Under the pieces are notes generated by a model. It made no database searches. It was given only the letters and a program-made list of their open reading frames with translations, and was not told the origin of the DNA. 64,000 bases of DNA, from positions 1,240,001 to 1,304,000 of the forward strand of contig JAHBXH010000001.1 in NCBI GenBank assembly GCA_019636555.1, given 5' to 3'. How positions within the stretch are numbered: the stretch's first letter is position 1; each line of letters opens with the position of its first letter. Positions 34,313 through 42,808 of the stretch are shown here, one piece after another. The position numbers and the translations under genes are program-made. Source of the DNA: Phycisphaeraceae bacterium. Its GTDB lineage: Bacteria > Planctomycetota > Phycisphaerae > Phycisphaerales > UBA1924.

Positions 34313-34672
34313 TCAGGCAAAACTCTTGAGCGCGTCTTGGGGAGTCTCGTGGATCTGGAAAAGTTTGTTGAGTCGCGTGATGACGAAGACCTCGTAAATC
34401 TGCGGATCGATGCTCGCGAGCCTCAGCTGCCCGTTCTTGTTGCGGACCTTGTTGTTGATGGTGATGAGGGCGCCGAGCGCGGCGGAGGAAAGGTGATCGA
34501 CGTTGGCAAAGCTGATCAGAAGCTTCGGAGATGATTCCTGATCGATGATGCGAGAAATCTCATCGCTGATGAGCTGGATGTTGGCTTCGTCGAGAATGTT
34601 GCGGTCGATAAACTCAACCTGAACGACAGCGTCCTGCTTTCGAACGCGGAGGCGGGAGTCGGCGGATGCCAT
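34313..34672 (-). CDS. STAS-domain anti-sigma factor antagonist
   Basis: The 119-residue STAS fold starts with V-V-Q-V-E-F and ends with a C-terminal helix. The phosphoacceptor loop is D-H-L-S-S-A-A-L-G-A-L, with adjacent serines where RsbV/SpoIIAA is phosphorylated. It likely binds the RsbW-like kinase in the next gene (46 bases downstream) in a partner-switching module. The ATG at 34672 has AGGAG 10 bases upstream; a second ATG at 34693 is in frame but lacks a ribosome site. Confidence 0.88.
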   Translation of the reverse strand: MASADSRLRVRKQDAVVQVEFIDRNILDEANIQLISDEISRIIDQESSPKLLISFANVDHLSSAALGALITINNKVRNKNGQLRLASIDPQIYEVFVITRLNKLFQIHETPQDALKSFA

Positions 34673-34760
34673 ATCGCTCGTGCTCCTATCCATCGCGTGT
34701 GTCCGTACGTGGAACACGCGTGGTTGGGATGATAGTACGGAAATGCATGCCGGCTCGAAA

Positions 34761-34792
34761 GAAAACGCCCCGGCCGTTCAGGGCCGGGGCGT
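34761..34792 (-). terminator. Rho-independent terminator of the secretin gene
   Basis: An 11-bp perfect stem (ACGCCCCGGCC at 34765-34775 and GGCCGGGGCGT at 34782-34792) lies 55 bases past the secretin stop; read on the minus strand it is followed by TTTTCTTT. Confidence 0.88.
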
Positions 34793-34846
34793 TGGAAGAA
34801 TCGGGGCTTCGGCCGCGATTGGATTGATCGGGCCGGATGAAGCAAT

Positions 34847-37800
34847 TCAACCGCCGAGCCCGGCGTCGAGCGAATCGATCAGGCCCGGGTGAGCCTTGTT
34901 CTCTTGTTCGCTCTGGATCAGGATTGTCGGCTTGTAGAGGATGAGGAGCGTCTGCTCGGTCTTGGACTCGGTCCTGTTCGAGAAGAACCGATTCAGGACC
35001 GGAATCTTCGAAAGCACCGGAACGCCAGACTCGACTTCCTGCTCGGTCACGATCCGCTGGCCGCCCAGCAGGATCGTGCCCTGATCCGGAATCGTCACGG
35101 TGGTCTGCACGCTGCTGACCTGCACTTCGGGCAACTGGAACTGGCCCGAAGGGATCGTCGCGGCGCCGCCGCCGCCCGCGACGCCACCGCCGCCGGCGAC
35201 CGCTGCGAATGTCTGCCCGGTGCGGAATCTCACCAATTGGGAAATCTGGGTGGTGATGTCAGTCGTGACGTAACGACGGTCGGCTGAGATCGTGCCCCGG
35301 ACGAGCATGAGCACGCCCGTGTTGAGGGTTGAAGTCACGGGCTGGAACGCGACAGCACTTTGGTTGGTGATCGGCGTGAGGCTCGAGATATAGGTCTGCT
35401 GGTTGGTGATCTGGATATTCGCCTGCTGTCCGTTCGTCGTCGTGAGACGAGGCGCCTGAAGGCTCACGTTGCGGCGGTCGGCCTGCGTGGCCTCGATCAG
35501 GAAGTCGACCTGGATGTCATCGAGGAACGTGCCGGCAACCGAGAACGCACGGCCCGCGGCGGCGACTTCCGCCGCAAAGGGCGCCGTGGTCAAAGCGTTG
35601 ACGATCCCGAGCGAGTTCGACTGCAGCGCGACCGGGCCGAATCCCTGCTGATTCTGAACGGACGTATTGACCGACGCGTTCGCGATCGTAATCGCCCCGG
35701 TCTCCGGGTCGAACGAGGTAACGACCGGCGTCGGCTGGCTGTTGAAATTGCGAACGGGTGCGCCGGTAATCGGATCAAAGAAATCGGAGGCGCGAAGCGT
35801 CGGGTTGACCGAACTGAACTGATCATTCGTAACGAAGTTGAACAGCTGCTGCTCGGCGCTCGTGGTGCGCCGGTTGAGATTCAGGTTATCGTTGTTGAGA
35901 TACACGTCGATATCGAAACCGATCTGCTCGAAGAAATCCTGAGCGACGAGCAGGAACCGCGACTCGGAGTTGACCTGCATCGCGCGGATCTCGCGGAGAC
36001 GACGCAGAAGTGAACCGATTGCCCGATGGTTCTTCGGTGTGTTGGTGATGAGCAGGTTGCCCTTGAATCGGCTGATGAATCCGACCGCTCCGCCGTTCTC
36101 GCGCCAATTGTCGGGATCAACCTGCTCGGTGAGAATGCGGACCAATTCGTCCGTGCGCTCTTCGGGGGTGCGGATCGGGCCCTGTTGCGTCTGGTTGCCG
36201 CCACCGCTGAACGGGCTGGTGCCGCCGCCGCCGCCGCTCGAAGCCTGCAGGGCGCTGTTGAGATCGAACTGGGGCACATTGTTGTAATCGGGGACTTCAA
36301 TGAGCAGATCGCGGATGTCGTAGATGACCATCAGCGTGCTCTTGTTGATCGCTTCGGCCGAGGCGAAACGCAGCACGCCGTCTTGCACTTCCCACGCGGC
36401 GGCGCTGGTCGGATCCGGGCTGACCTTGCTGACGATCAGGTCGAGCAAGTGGTCGAGCCGGATCGTGGACAGATTGATGGTGACCGGGGTGTCTTTATTG
36501 ATCCCGACCTTTTCGAGCGAAGGCCAGTCAATGTCCATCTTGATGCTGCCGGTCTTGGCAACCCAATCGACCGCTTTTTCAAGCGGTGTCTCTGTGAAAT
36601 CGACCGGACGTCGCGTGTTCGCGAGCGTCGAGAGCGTGATGCGCGTTTCAACGGATTCGGCGAGCGTGACCGGTTCACCGCGGTCCTTGATGACCTCCGG
36701 CCAGTCGGAGGGATAGTCGATGATTCCCTTTGATGGAAGCGTCGCGGCCTGAGTCTGCAGGCTTTGCTCCGCCATGAGCGTGTTGCGCTTGGTGTTGGTT
36801 TCGTACCACTGCTTGTAGATCTTGGCGCTCGTCAGCACGTCCTTCAGGAGCAATCCCGTCGGGTTGATCGGATCGAGGAACAGGATCTGATCGACGACCT
36901 GAAGCGCCTCCTCGTACTTCATTTCGATCTGCAGGGCGCGGACCCGGTCGATCGCTTCGCGTATCTTTCGGTTGCGCTCGCTGGCCCCCTGATCCGCCAC
37001 GCGCTTGGCCTCGGCCTGGCGCTCGGCGGCGGTCTTCTGGGCCTGAGTGGCCGCGAGTTCCTGCTCCTTGACATCTACTTTCTTGAGGAAGTCGGAGACC
37101 TTGGTCTGCATCGACTGGAATTCCGTCTCGGAGAAGCGCTCGCGATTGGAATTGAGAATCAGCCGTGCGCGGGCCGCCGAATCGCGGGCTCGGATCACGT
37201 CGCCTGAATTGAGAGAATCAGAGGCCTGAGTGAGCTGATTGTTGAATTCCGCTTCGGCCTGCTGGCGGGCCACCGTGCCCTGCTCAACAAATCCGGCGAG
37301 ATCGCGGGCGTCGCTGGTCGAACCTCGAAGGCGCAACTTCGATTCGGCGAGACGATCTTCAACTGTCTTGGCCTGTTCGGGCGTGAGAAACTCGCGGAAC
37401 TGGGTGCGGAGGCGGCTGTACTTGGCCTGCGCCTCGTTGTACTTGCTGTCATTGAAGGCCTGATCTGCTTCTGCCAGCAGATTCGTCGCTTCGACCTTGC
37501 GTGCCGCGACGACAGGGTCTTCGGGCATCGGAGGGGGTGGAGGCGGGGGTGGCGATTGCGTCGGCTGCTGATCGCTTCCGATCACGGTGTTGGAAGACGC
37601 CATCGTCGCGGGGGCGACCTGTTGCGTGCTTTGCTCGGGCTCAGCACTGCGGCGCTCGATGACCCCGGGTTCGGCGGCCAGCATTCCAGCCGCGAGGATG
37701 GTTGCGGCTGAATTGTCATCCGCTTTGAACGGGCGGCCTCGCTCCTGTTCGAGCGCAACGATTTTGCCCTGCATCAGATCGAGCGTATCGCGCTGAGCGG

Positions 37801-38353
37801 GCGTGAATTCCACACCCCACTGGGTGACCGTCAGGAGGATTCCCTTGCAGCGCGAGTAATCTCGAGTCTCGAGCGCGCCGCCGGCCTCGGTGAGTTTCGA
37901 ATCGACACCCGCGCCGAGTTCTGAACGGCGGATCTGGATCTGCTTGAGCATCGCTTCCGCGCCGGCCTTGTTTCCGTCGTTCGCGCCGCGGGCGACGCCC
38001 GTTGCGAGGCGCTCGGCCGCCGCCAGATCATCTCGATCAAGCGCGAGCTTGGCGCGCTGCAGGTTGACAAGGCGCGGCTCCATCGAACGAATCTTGTCGT
38101 CCGACTGCTTCAGCAATTCCGTCGTGCGGGTCCGCTCGGAGTCGCTCATGTTGAGCGAAGAAAGGGCCAGCAGCATTTCGCGGGCGCGAACCGGGCTCCC
38201 CGAATTCAGTTCCTTCGTCGCGGCGCTGAGTGCGGCTGCGGGCTCGATGGCGTTCGACTGCGCCGGAGCGGCGCCGGCGATGTTTGCGGTCGTGCCGGAA
38301 ATCGCGGCGAGAACAGATGTAGAGACGATCAGGCCGATGCGTGTGCTTCTCAT
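34847..38353 (-). CDS. Giant type II/III secretion secretin (GspD-like)
   Basis: A signal peptide (residues 1-28) is followed by a long helical TPR-like/coiled-coil region (about 35-480) with a Pro-rich linker near 270-280. An STN/N0-like domain follows, and N-type domains lie in the middle. The C-terminal secretin domain (about 900-1150) has V-P-V-L-S-K-I-P-V-L-N-R-F-F-S, the classic secretin signature, and T-L-L-I-L-Y-K-P-T-I-L. The protein forms the outer-membrane channel of a type II secretion or pilus machine. At 1168 residues it is nearly twice the usual GspD. GGAG lies 7 bases before the ATG. Confidence 0.9.
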   Translation of the reverse strand: MRSTRIGLIVSTSVLAAISGTTANIAGAAPAQSNAIEPAAALSAATKELNSGSPVRAREMLLALSSLNMSDSERTRTTELLKQSDDKIRSMEPRLVNLQRAKLALDRDDLAAAERLATGVARGANDGNKAGAEAMLKQIQIRRSELGAGVDSKLTEAGGALETRDYSRCKGILLTVTQWGVEFTPAQRDTLDLMQGKIVALEQERGRPFKADDNSAATILAAGMLAAEPGVIERRSAEPEQSTQQVAPATMASSNTVIGSDQQPTQSPPPPPPPPMPEDPVVAARKVEATNLLAEADQAFNDSKYNEAQAKYSRLRTQFREFLTPEQAKTVEDRLAESKLRLRGSTSDARDLAGFVEQGTVARQQAEAEFNNQLTQASDSLNSGDVIRARDSAARARLILNSNRERFSETEFQSMQTKVSDFLKKVDVKEQELAATQAQKTAAERQAEAKRVADQGASERNRKIREAIDRVRALQIEMKYEEALQVVDQILFLDPINPTGLLLKDVLTSAKIYKQWYETNTKRNTLMAEQSLQTQAATLPSKGIIDYPSDWPEVIKDRGEPVTLAESVETRITLSTLANTRRPVDFTETPLEKAVDWVAKTGSIKMDIDWPSLEKVGINKDTPVTINLSTIRLDHLLDLIVSKVSPDPTSAAAWEVQDGVLRFASAEAINKSTLMVIYDIRDLLIEVPDYNNVPQFDLNSALQASSGGGGGTSPFSGGGNQTQQGPIRTPEERTDELVRILTEQVDPDNWRENGGAVGFISRFKGNLLITNTPKNHRAIGSLLRRLREIRAMQVNSESRFLLVAQDFFEQIGFDIDVYLNNDNLNLNRRTTSAEQQLFNFVTNDQFSSVNPTLRASDFFDPITGAPVRNFNSQPTPVVTSFDPETGAITIANASVNTSVQNQQGFGPVALQSNSLGIVNALTTAPFAAEVAAAGRAFSVAGTFLDDIQVDFLIEATQADRRNVSLQAPRLTTTNGQQANIQITNQQTYISSLTPITNQSAVAFQPVTSTLNTGVLMLVRGTISADRRYVTTDITTQISQLVRFRTGQTFAAVAGGGGVAGGGGAATIPSGQFQLPEVQVSSVQTTVTIPDQGTILLGGQRIVTEQEVESGVPVLSKIPVLNRFFSNRTESKTEQTLLILYKPTILIQSEQENKAHPGLIDSLDAGLGG

Positions 38354-38897
38354 TCGACTGCTCCGAATCCATGGTCCCGGCGCGATTGGGCGCTTTTCCG
38401 GGTGCGGAATGTAGCAACTCCGCGGGCGCGTTTCCCGCCGCAGACCGCAAGGCCGACTCCAGTCGGAACGCGGTCATTGGCCCTCTTCCGATCGAACTCC
38501 GGTTTCTGACGGAGCAACGACCGGACCCCACGATCCCCCGGGCTTCCGAAGCCCTGATCCCACGAACCGGACTGACCCACGGCTTGGCGAATTTCCGGTG
38601 CTCGCCGGTACCTCTCCTTCCGCCGGTGTCCGCATCACACGGACATCACATCGGCCCGCACCGATGTTTGCGCTTCGAGATGAGGTCGCAGGCCTTCACC
38701 CGTTTTCGAAGGCCGGACTGCACCGTGACTCCAAATTCGCGTGTCCGGGCTGGCCGGTTGACGAAATCTGGAATCACGCGACAAGATACAAAGGATGACC
38801 GCGAGATGCAATGCAACTGTCATGGGCCGCCGGCCACCGTTGAACATCGATGGCCTGAACCGAACGTCCGAAAGATCGCTTTAGTGCTTGCAATTAC
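38354..38897. other. Non-coding gap upstream of the secretin gene, 544 bases
   Basis: Both flanking genes are on the minus strand. A plus-strand frame (195 codons) is open across it but has no recognisable domain and no start context, so I treat it as chance. The gap should contain the secretin promoter and perhaps a long leader; I saw no RNA gene, terminator-like hairpin or repeat that I could support. Confidence 0.5.
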
Positions 38898-39977
38898 TCA
38901 GCTTAGAGTTCTGGCGAGCCATATCTGACCGGGTTTGAGATCGCCGGTCTCCGGAGGGGCGGGATCGGGAACGAAGGCGTCAGTCTCGGCGCGCGACCCT
39001 TCTTTGGTTCGTTTGGTTCGAGGGCGCCGTTTGCTAGCAGCGGATTTCAAAAGATCTGCGAGCTGTTCCCGGCTGAGGCGATCGGCCAAGACAATTGCCG
39101 GCTGGTGTGTGTCAGGGTTTACATCTGCCAAGAGATGGGCCGCGGCATCGACGGCGTTTTCCTCTGCCTCCCGGAGATTTGGCGCGGCCAGGGCTACCTC
39201 GACATAGGAGGAAGCGACATCGTCCTCGGGGTCAAAGCGGACGACGACGCGCCATGCGGTGACCCCCAAGTCCTTGCCGTCCTCATCCACGTTTTTTTCG
39301 CTGTCTACGTTGAGCAGCAGGCGCCATTCGTCCTTTAGGGATTCGACGATCTCATCGAACCGAAGGCCGTCCGGGGAACGATCGCTCAGAAGAACGCCCC
39401 GGTGCTCGTGGGCAGCCGAATCAGCGCCCGCCGGCTCGCTCATTTCCTCGAGGTCGAACGCGGCAAGGATTTTCTCGATCCTCTCTTTCAGCTCGGGCTG
39501 GGCACGAACCGTCACAATTTTGTGCTCGTCAATGAACACATAGAAAAAAGGGTCTTCGCTCATCGCGCCGAAACCGATCATGCCGTCTTCGAAAAACAGG
39601 TCGCGGCACTCACGCACAATTTCCAGGAATCGATCTGCGCCCAACAGGTCGTACGAGATATACGGGTCGATTTCGCGATACGCGTCCTGGCCGAGCACGT
39701 CGAGAATCGGGTAGATTCGTCCCGGCAACAACGAAAAGAGCATGCGGCAGAGTGGTTCCACCCGGTCGGCTGGCGCGACGATGTCAAAGACGTAACGGTC
39801 GGGCCACTCTTCCCACTCTGCAGTGCCATCAGAATCATCGCCCCCGTCCGCCGGCTCGAACAGGACCGTGTATCCGGCGCGTGGCGCCATGTCCTCGACG
39901 GGATACACGCCGAGCGGGAACTTGAAGCCGCCGACTTCGACGCGCTTGATGCTGGGATCGGCTTTGCAGCGGGGCAA
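38898..39977 (-). CDS. Hypothetical protein, 359 residues
   Basis: The family is not recognised. The protein is acidic and without signal peptide or membrane segment. Residues 1-180 have mixed strands, such as Y-V-F-D-I-V-A-P-A-D-R-V and D-P-F-F-Y-V-F-I-D-E-H; a Lys/Arg-rich linker is near residues 310-330, and the last 20 residues end P-G-Q-I-W-L-A. The start is a TTG at 39977 with a GGAG sequence upstream; an alternative downstream Met would lose conserved-looking strands. It diverges from coaX by 80 bases. A stand-alone regulator or adaptor is possible, but nothing shows it. Confidence 0.5.
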   Translation of the reverse strand: MPRCKADPSIKRVEVGGFKFPLGVYPVEDMAPRAGYTVLFEPADGGDDSDGTAEWEEWPDRYVFDIVAPADRVEPLCRMLFSLLPGRIYPILDVLGQDAYREIDPYISYDLLGADRFLEIVRECRDLFFEDGMIGFGAMSEDPFFYVFIDEHKIVTVRAQPELKERIEKILAAFDLEEMSEPAGADSAAHEHRGVLLSDRSPDGLRFDEIVESLKDEWRLLLNVDSEKNVDEDGKDLGVTAWRVVVRFDPEDDVASSYVEVALAAPNLREAEENAVDAAAHLLADVNPDTHQPAIVLADRLSREQLADLLKSAASKRRPRTKRTKEGSRAETDAFVPDPAPPETGDLKPGQIWLARTLS

Positions 39978-40045
39978 TGGGTCTCCGAGGGAGCGGTGCG
40001 AGAATCAATCGGCGGCTCGGACAGTCTAAGCCGGCGTCCGCGACG

Positions 40046-40051
40046 TACGCT
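40046..40051 (+). promoter_or_regulatory. Putative -10 box (TACGCT) of coaX, leaderless type
   Basis: TACGCT ends 6 bases before the coaX ATG at 40058. Confidence 0.48.
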
Positions 40052-40057
40052 GGGGCA

Positions 40058-40885
40058 ATGGCGAACGAAGGAATCGGCAATCAACGAGACGGCGCGGAAC
40101 TGGTGGCGGTATGCGTGGGGAATTCGCGCACGCGCATCGGGATTGTCTCGAACGGCAAGGTGCTGGAGGGGAGGTCGGTCGAGCAGCCGGAAGCGCTGGA
40201 AGCCTGCCTTGCCTTGCGAGAATCGAGCGGTGCGTCGGCGTTTGTGATCGCAAGCGTGAACAAGGCTGTCTCCGTCAAACTCGAAATGGACCTTTCGGCC
40301 CGGGGGAGCGTCTACGTCATCGGCCGGGATCTCGAGATTCCGATACGCCATGCACTCGACGACGCCTCCACAGTCGGACAGGACCGGCTGCTCGATGCGA
40401 TCGGCGCGTACGCCAGATTGAAAGAAGCGTGCGTCATCGCCGACTTCGGAACGGCGATCACCATCGATTTCGTCGATGGGGAGGGAACCTTCCACGGAGG
40501 GGTGATCGCTCCCGGAGTCCGCGCGACGCTGCGGGCGATGCACAGCGCGACAAGCGCGCTGCCCGAACTGGAATTCGAGGTTCCCGAGGCGGCGCGCGGC
40601 CCGTTCGGAAAAGATACCGCGCACGCGATGCGGCTTGGCGTGCGAAATGCCGTTGTGGGGCTTCTGCGTCACACCGTGGAGCAATTCGCGGAGCGGTTCG
40701 GGACTTTTCCGACGGTGATCGCGACCGGAGGCGATGCCGGTCTCGTTGAAGACGATCCGATGGTCGACCGGGTCGTGCCGGATCTGCAGATGATGGGAGT
40801 CGCCGAGGTTTGCCGCGTCGCACTCGGTGGGGAAGGTGGGGAGAGTGGGGAGGGTGGGGAGTCCGACCCGCCGGAGCGCGAATGA
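40058..40885 (+). CDS. coaX: Type III pantothenate kinase, first conserved Asp replaced
   Basis: CoaX phosphorylates pantothenate with ATP and starts CoA synthesis. Motifs of the family are G-Q-D-R (107-110), A-D-F-G-T-A-x-T-I-D (128-137) and G-G-V-I-A-P-G (147-153). The usual start motif D-x-G-N-T appears as C19-V-G-N-S, so the Asp that contacts the phosphate/metal site is a Cys. The C-terminal 13 residues come from four tandem 9-base GGTGGGGAG-type repeats. Either activity is reduced or the residue is replaced by another. The stop overlaps the next gene as ATGA. Confidence 0.85.
   Translation: MANEGIGNQRDGAELVAVCVGNSRTRIGIVSNGKVLEGRSVEQPEALEACLALRESSGASAFVIASVNKAVSVKLEMDLSARGSVYVIGRDLEIPIRHALDDASTVGQDRLLDAIGAYARLKEACVIADFGTAITIDFVDGEGTFHGGVIAPGVRATLRAMHSATSALPELEFEVPEAARGPFGKDTAHAMRLGVRNAVVGLLRHTVEQFAERFGTFPTVIATGGDAGLVEDDPMVDRVVPDLQMMGVAEVCRVALGGEGGESGEGGESDPPERE
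40826..40861 (+). repeat. Four tandem 9-bp repeats at the coaX 3' end
   Basis: Four units of GGTGGGGAG type (40826-40834, 40835-40843, 40844-40852, 40853-40861) encode G-G-E, G-G-E, S-G-E, G-G-E near the protein end. The units differ at single positions only. The G-runs could form a G-quadruplex. Confidence 0.8.
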
Positions 40886-41865
40886 ATAGGGCGGGATGGA
40901 GTTTGCAATCGCCGATGGGGACCGGTGCTGTCGCGGTCATCGGCTTGAGCGCGCCAGATGGCCCGGAGTTGGATCAGCTGCTGGAAAGATTGAGGATTCA
41001 CCATCTCGAAGTTGGTCGCATCGCGCTACACGATCTTTTGGGCGTCGATCGGTGTGTCGTGATGCGATGGAGCGAAACGGCGGCGGCGCTGATGCCGCAC
41101 GGCGGCGGCGCGGTCGTGCGGGCGGTGTGCGAAGCTCTCGAGGCGTGCGGGCTCAAGCGTCTTGACGACGATCGGCCGGCGGATTTGTACCAGGAGGCGG
41201 CGGGCGAAATCGAGGCGGCAATGCTTGCGGTTTTGGCGCGTGCGAGAAGTCCGCTTGCGGTCGATCTGCTGCTCGATCAACCCAGGCGCTGGAGTGAGTT
41301 GCGCCTGAAAAGCGATCCGGATCGGGACCGCCTGTTGAATCGATTGATCGATCCACCTTTGGTCGTCGCGCGGGGCGCGAGCAACATCGGGAAGAGCACG
41401 CTCGTGAACGCCCTCGCGGGGCGGAGGGTTTCGCTCGTTGCCGACGAACCCGGCACCACGCGCGATCACGTCGGGGTGTTTCTCGACCTAGCGGGCTTGG
41501 TCGTTCGCTACGTCGATACGCCCGGAATGCGCGAGCAAGCGCCAGAAATCGAAGCCGAGGCGGTGCGCATTACGCGGGACGTTCTGGCGCAGGCCGATCT
41601 GGTCCTCTCGTGCAGCGATCCAGGCGCTGCTCCCGTGGACGGTTCGGATCTGCCGGCAAGCGCAGATATTTTGCGGGTGGGACTTCGGAGTGATCTTGGG
41701 AGTCAAACGCATCCGGTTGAAGTCGAGGTGAGCGCTCGAGATTCGGATTCGCTCGCGAGGCTGGTTGAGCTGGTTCGCGAGAAGCTGGTGCCGCGATGGG
41801 TGCTCGATCACCCGGGGCCTTGGCGGTTCTGGAAAGCCGGGGAGGTTCAAGGAGTTCACCCCTAG
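40882..41865 (+). CDS. Short divergent MnmE (TrmE)-like GTPase
   Basis: The 327-residue protein keeps the TrmE-type G domain: G-A-S-N-I-G-K-S (165-172), G-T-T-R-D (191-195), and V-D-T-P-G-M-R-E (211-218). The N-terminal part (about 10-95) resembles the MnmE tetrahydrofolate-binding domain in H-G-G-G-A-V-V-R-A-V. It is about 130 residues shorter than MnmE, the NKxD guanine-specificity motif is not seen (R-S-D-L is at the place), and the C-terminal FCIGK Cys motif essential for tRNA modification is missing. The ATG overlaps the coaX stop. A role with MnmG is possible. Confidence 0.72.
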   Translation: MNRAGWSLQSPMGTGAVAVIGLSAPDGPELDQLLERLRIHHLEVGRIALHDLLGVDRCVVMRWSETAAALMPHGGGAVVRAVCEALEACGLKRLDDDRPADLYQEAAGEIEAAMLAVLARARSPLAVDLLLDQPRRWSELRLKSDPDRDRLLNRLIDPPLVVARGASNIGKSTLVNALAGRRVSLVADEPGTTRDHVGVFLDLAGLVVRYVDTPGMREQAPEIEAEAVRITRDVLAQADLVLSCSDPGAAPVDGSDLPASADILRVGLRSDLGSQTHPVEVEVSARDSDSLARLVELVREKLVPRWVLDHPGPWRFWKAGEVQGVHP

Positions 41866-41930
41866 AATCGCGACCGTGCGCGGCGGTCAGGCGGATGCCG
41901 GGGCGCGCCAAGTCGGATTTGAGGGCACCC

Positions 41931-42800
41931 ATGGACGAGCAACGCAAGAACATTCAGATTCGGGAGCGGGCTGGCCTTGAAGAGGCTCGCCTCAATCAGG
42001 ACTTTATCGATTTCATCACGAAGTGGAGCACGCCCCTGCTCCTGCTGATCGCCCTCGGTGTCGGCGGAAACTACTTGTATCAGCAATACACCAAGCGGCA
42101 GTCCGAGCGGCTTGCCGCGGGTTTCGAGCAATTGGCTGCCGCGGCGGCGGTGCAGAATCCGAGCCCGGATTCGCTCCGGCAGGTCGCGCTCGAATTCGAA
42201 GGCGTTGCGAGCGTCGCGGAGATCGCGCGACTCAAGGCCGCGGACGCGTACATGCGAGCGGTTACGCGGGGCGTGAAGCCCGGCGCGGAAGTGAACCCTG
42301 ACGGGACAATCGCGAACATCAGTGATGAGTTGACTCCGGAAGACCGCGAAAGTTTCCTCAACCTCGCGGCCGAGCAATACCAGACCGTGGCGGACGCCAC
42401 GCGCGGAGTAGCGAACAAGGAATCGCTGTACATCGGCGCCTTGTTCGGATTGGCCTCGGTCGCGGAATCGCGCGGCAACGCGGACGAAGCGAAGAAGTAC
42501 TACGAGCAGATCAAGTCGGCGTCGGCAAATATCCCCGGCTTTTCCGAGTTTGCGGACGTCGCCACCAAGCGCATCGCCGATCTGCCGAAAGTGCTGGCGG
42601 TTTCCAAGTTGCCGTCAAAGGCTTCTTTGCCGCCGGCGACCAAGGAAGACGAAAAGCCGGCGATGCCAGTAGCAGTGCCGCACGATGCGCCTGCCGGACC
42701 CTCGCTGCTGGGCCCGATCGGCCCGGAAGCGCCGAGCGCACCCGAGCCGGCGAATGCTGGACCGAAGACCGAACCCAAGCCCGAGCAAGCCCCGGAGTAA
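41931..42800 (+). CDS. Membrane-anchored TPR-like protein (YfgM-type)
   Basis: One membrane segment lies at residues 33-49 (L-L-L-L-I-A-L-G-V-G-G). The N-terminal 30 residues are cytoplasmic and helical, and the periplasmic part (50-240) carries TPR-like helices such as S-L-Y-I-G-A-L-F-G-L-A-S-V-A-E-S-R-G-N-A-D-E-A-K-K-Y-Y-E. The last 50 residues are Pro/Ala/Glu-rich. YfgM-like proteins assist periplasmic folding or division-linked assemblies. GAGGG lies 7 bases before the ATG. A TAGAAT box at 41863 could start a 55-nt leader. Confidence 0.75.
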   Translation: MDEQRKNIQIRERAGLEEARLNQDFIDFITKWSTPLLLLIALGVGGNYLYQQYTKRQSERLAAGFEQLAAAAAVQNPSPDSLRQVALEFEGVASVAEIARLKAADAYMRAVTRGVKPGAEVNPDGTIANISDELTPEDRESFLNLAAEQYQTVADATRGVANKESLYIGALFGLASVAESRGNADEAKKYYEQIKSASANIPGFSEFADVATKRIADLPKVLAVSKLPSKASLPPATKEDEKPAMPVAVPHDAPAGPSLLGPIGPEAPSAPEPANAGPKTEPKPEQAPE

Positions 42801-42803
42801 GTT
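42798..42803 (+). promoter_or_regulatory. Putative -10 box (TAAGTT) of the rluA-type gene
   Basis: TAAGTT ends 5 bases before the GTG at 42809; its first bases overlap the stop codon of the TPR gene. Confidence 0.4.
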
Positions 42804-42808
42804 GGCGG

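Noticed and set aside
37520..37560. G-rich tract in the secretin gene (Pro-run coding region)
   Set aside because: It simply encodes a poly-proline linker on the minus strand, common in secretins, so it was not counted as a special insertion.
38341..38928. 195-codon plus-strand frame in the 544-base gap before the secretin gene
   Set aside because: No domain, no start signal and Arg/Pro/His-rich chance composition; it overlaps both neighbours' ends.
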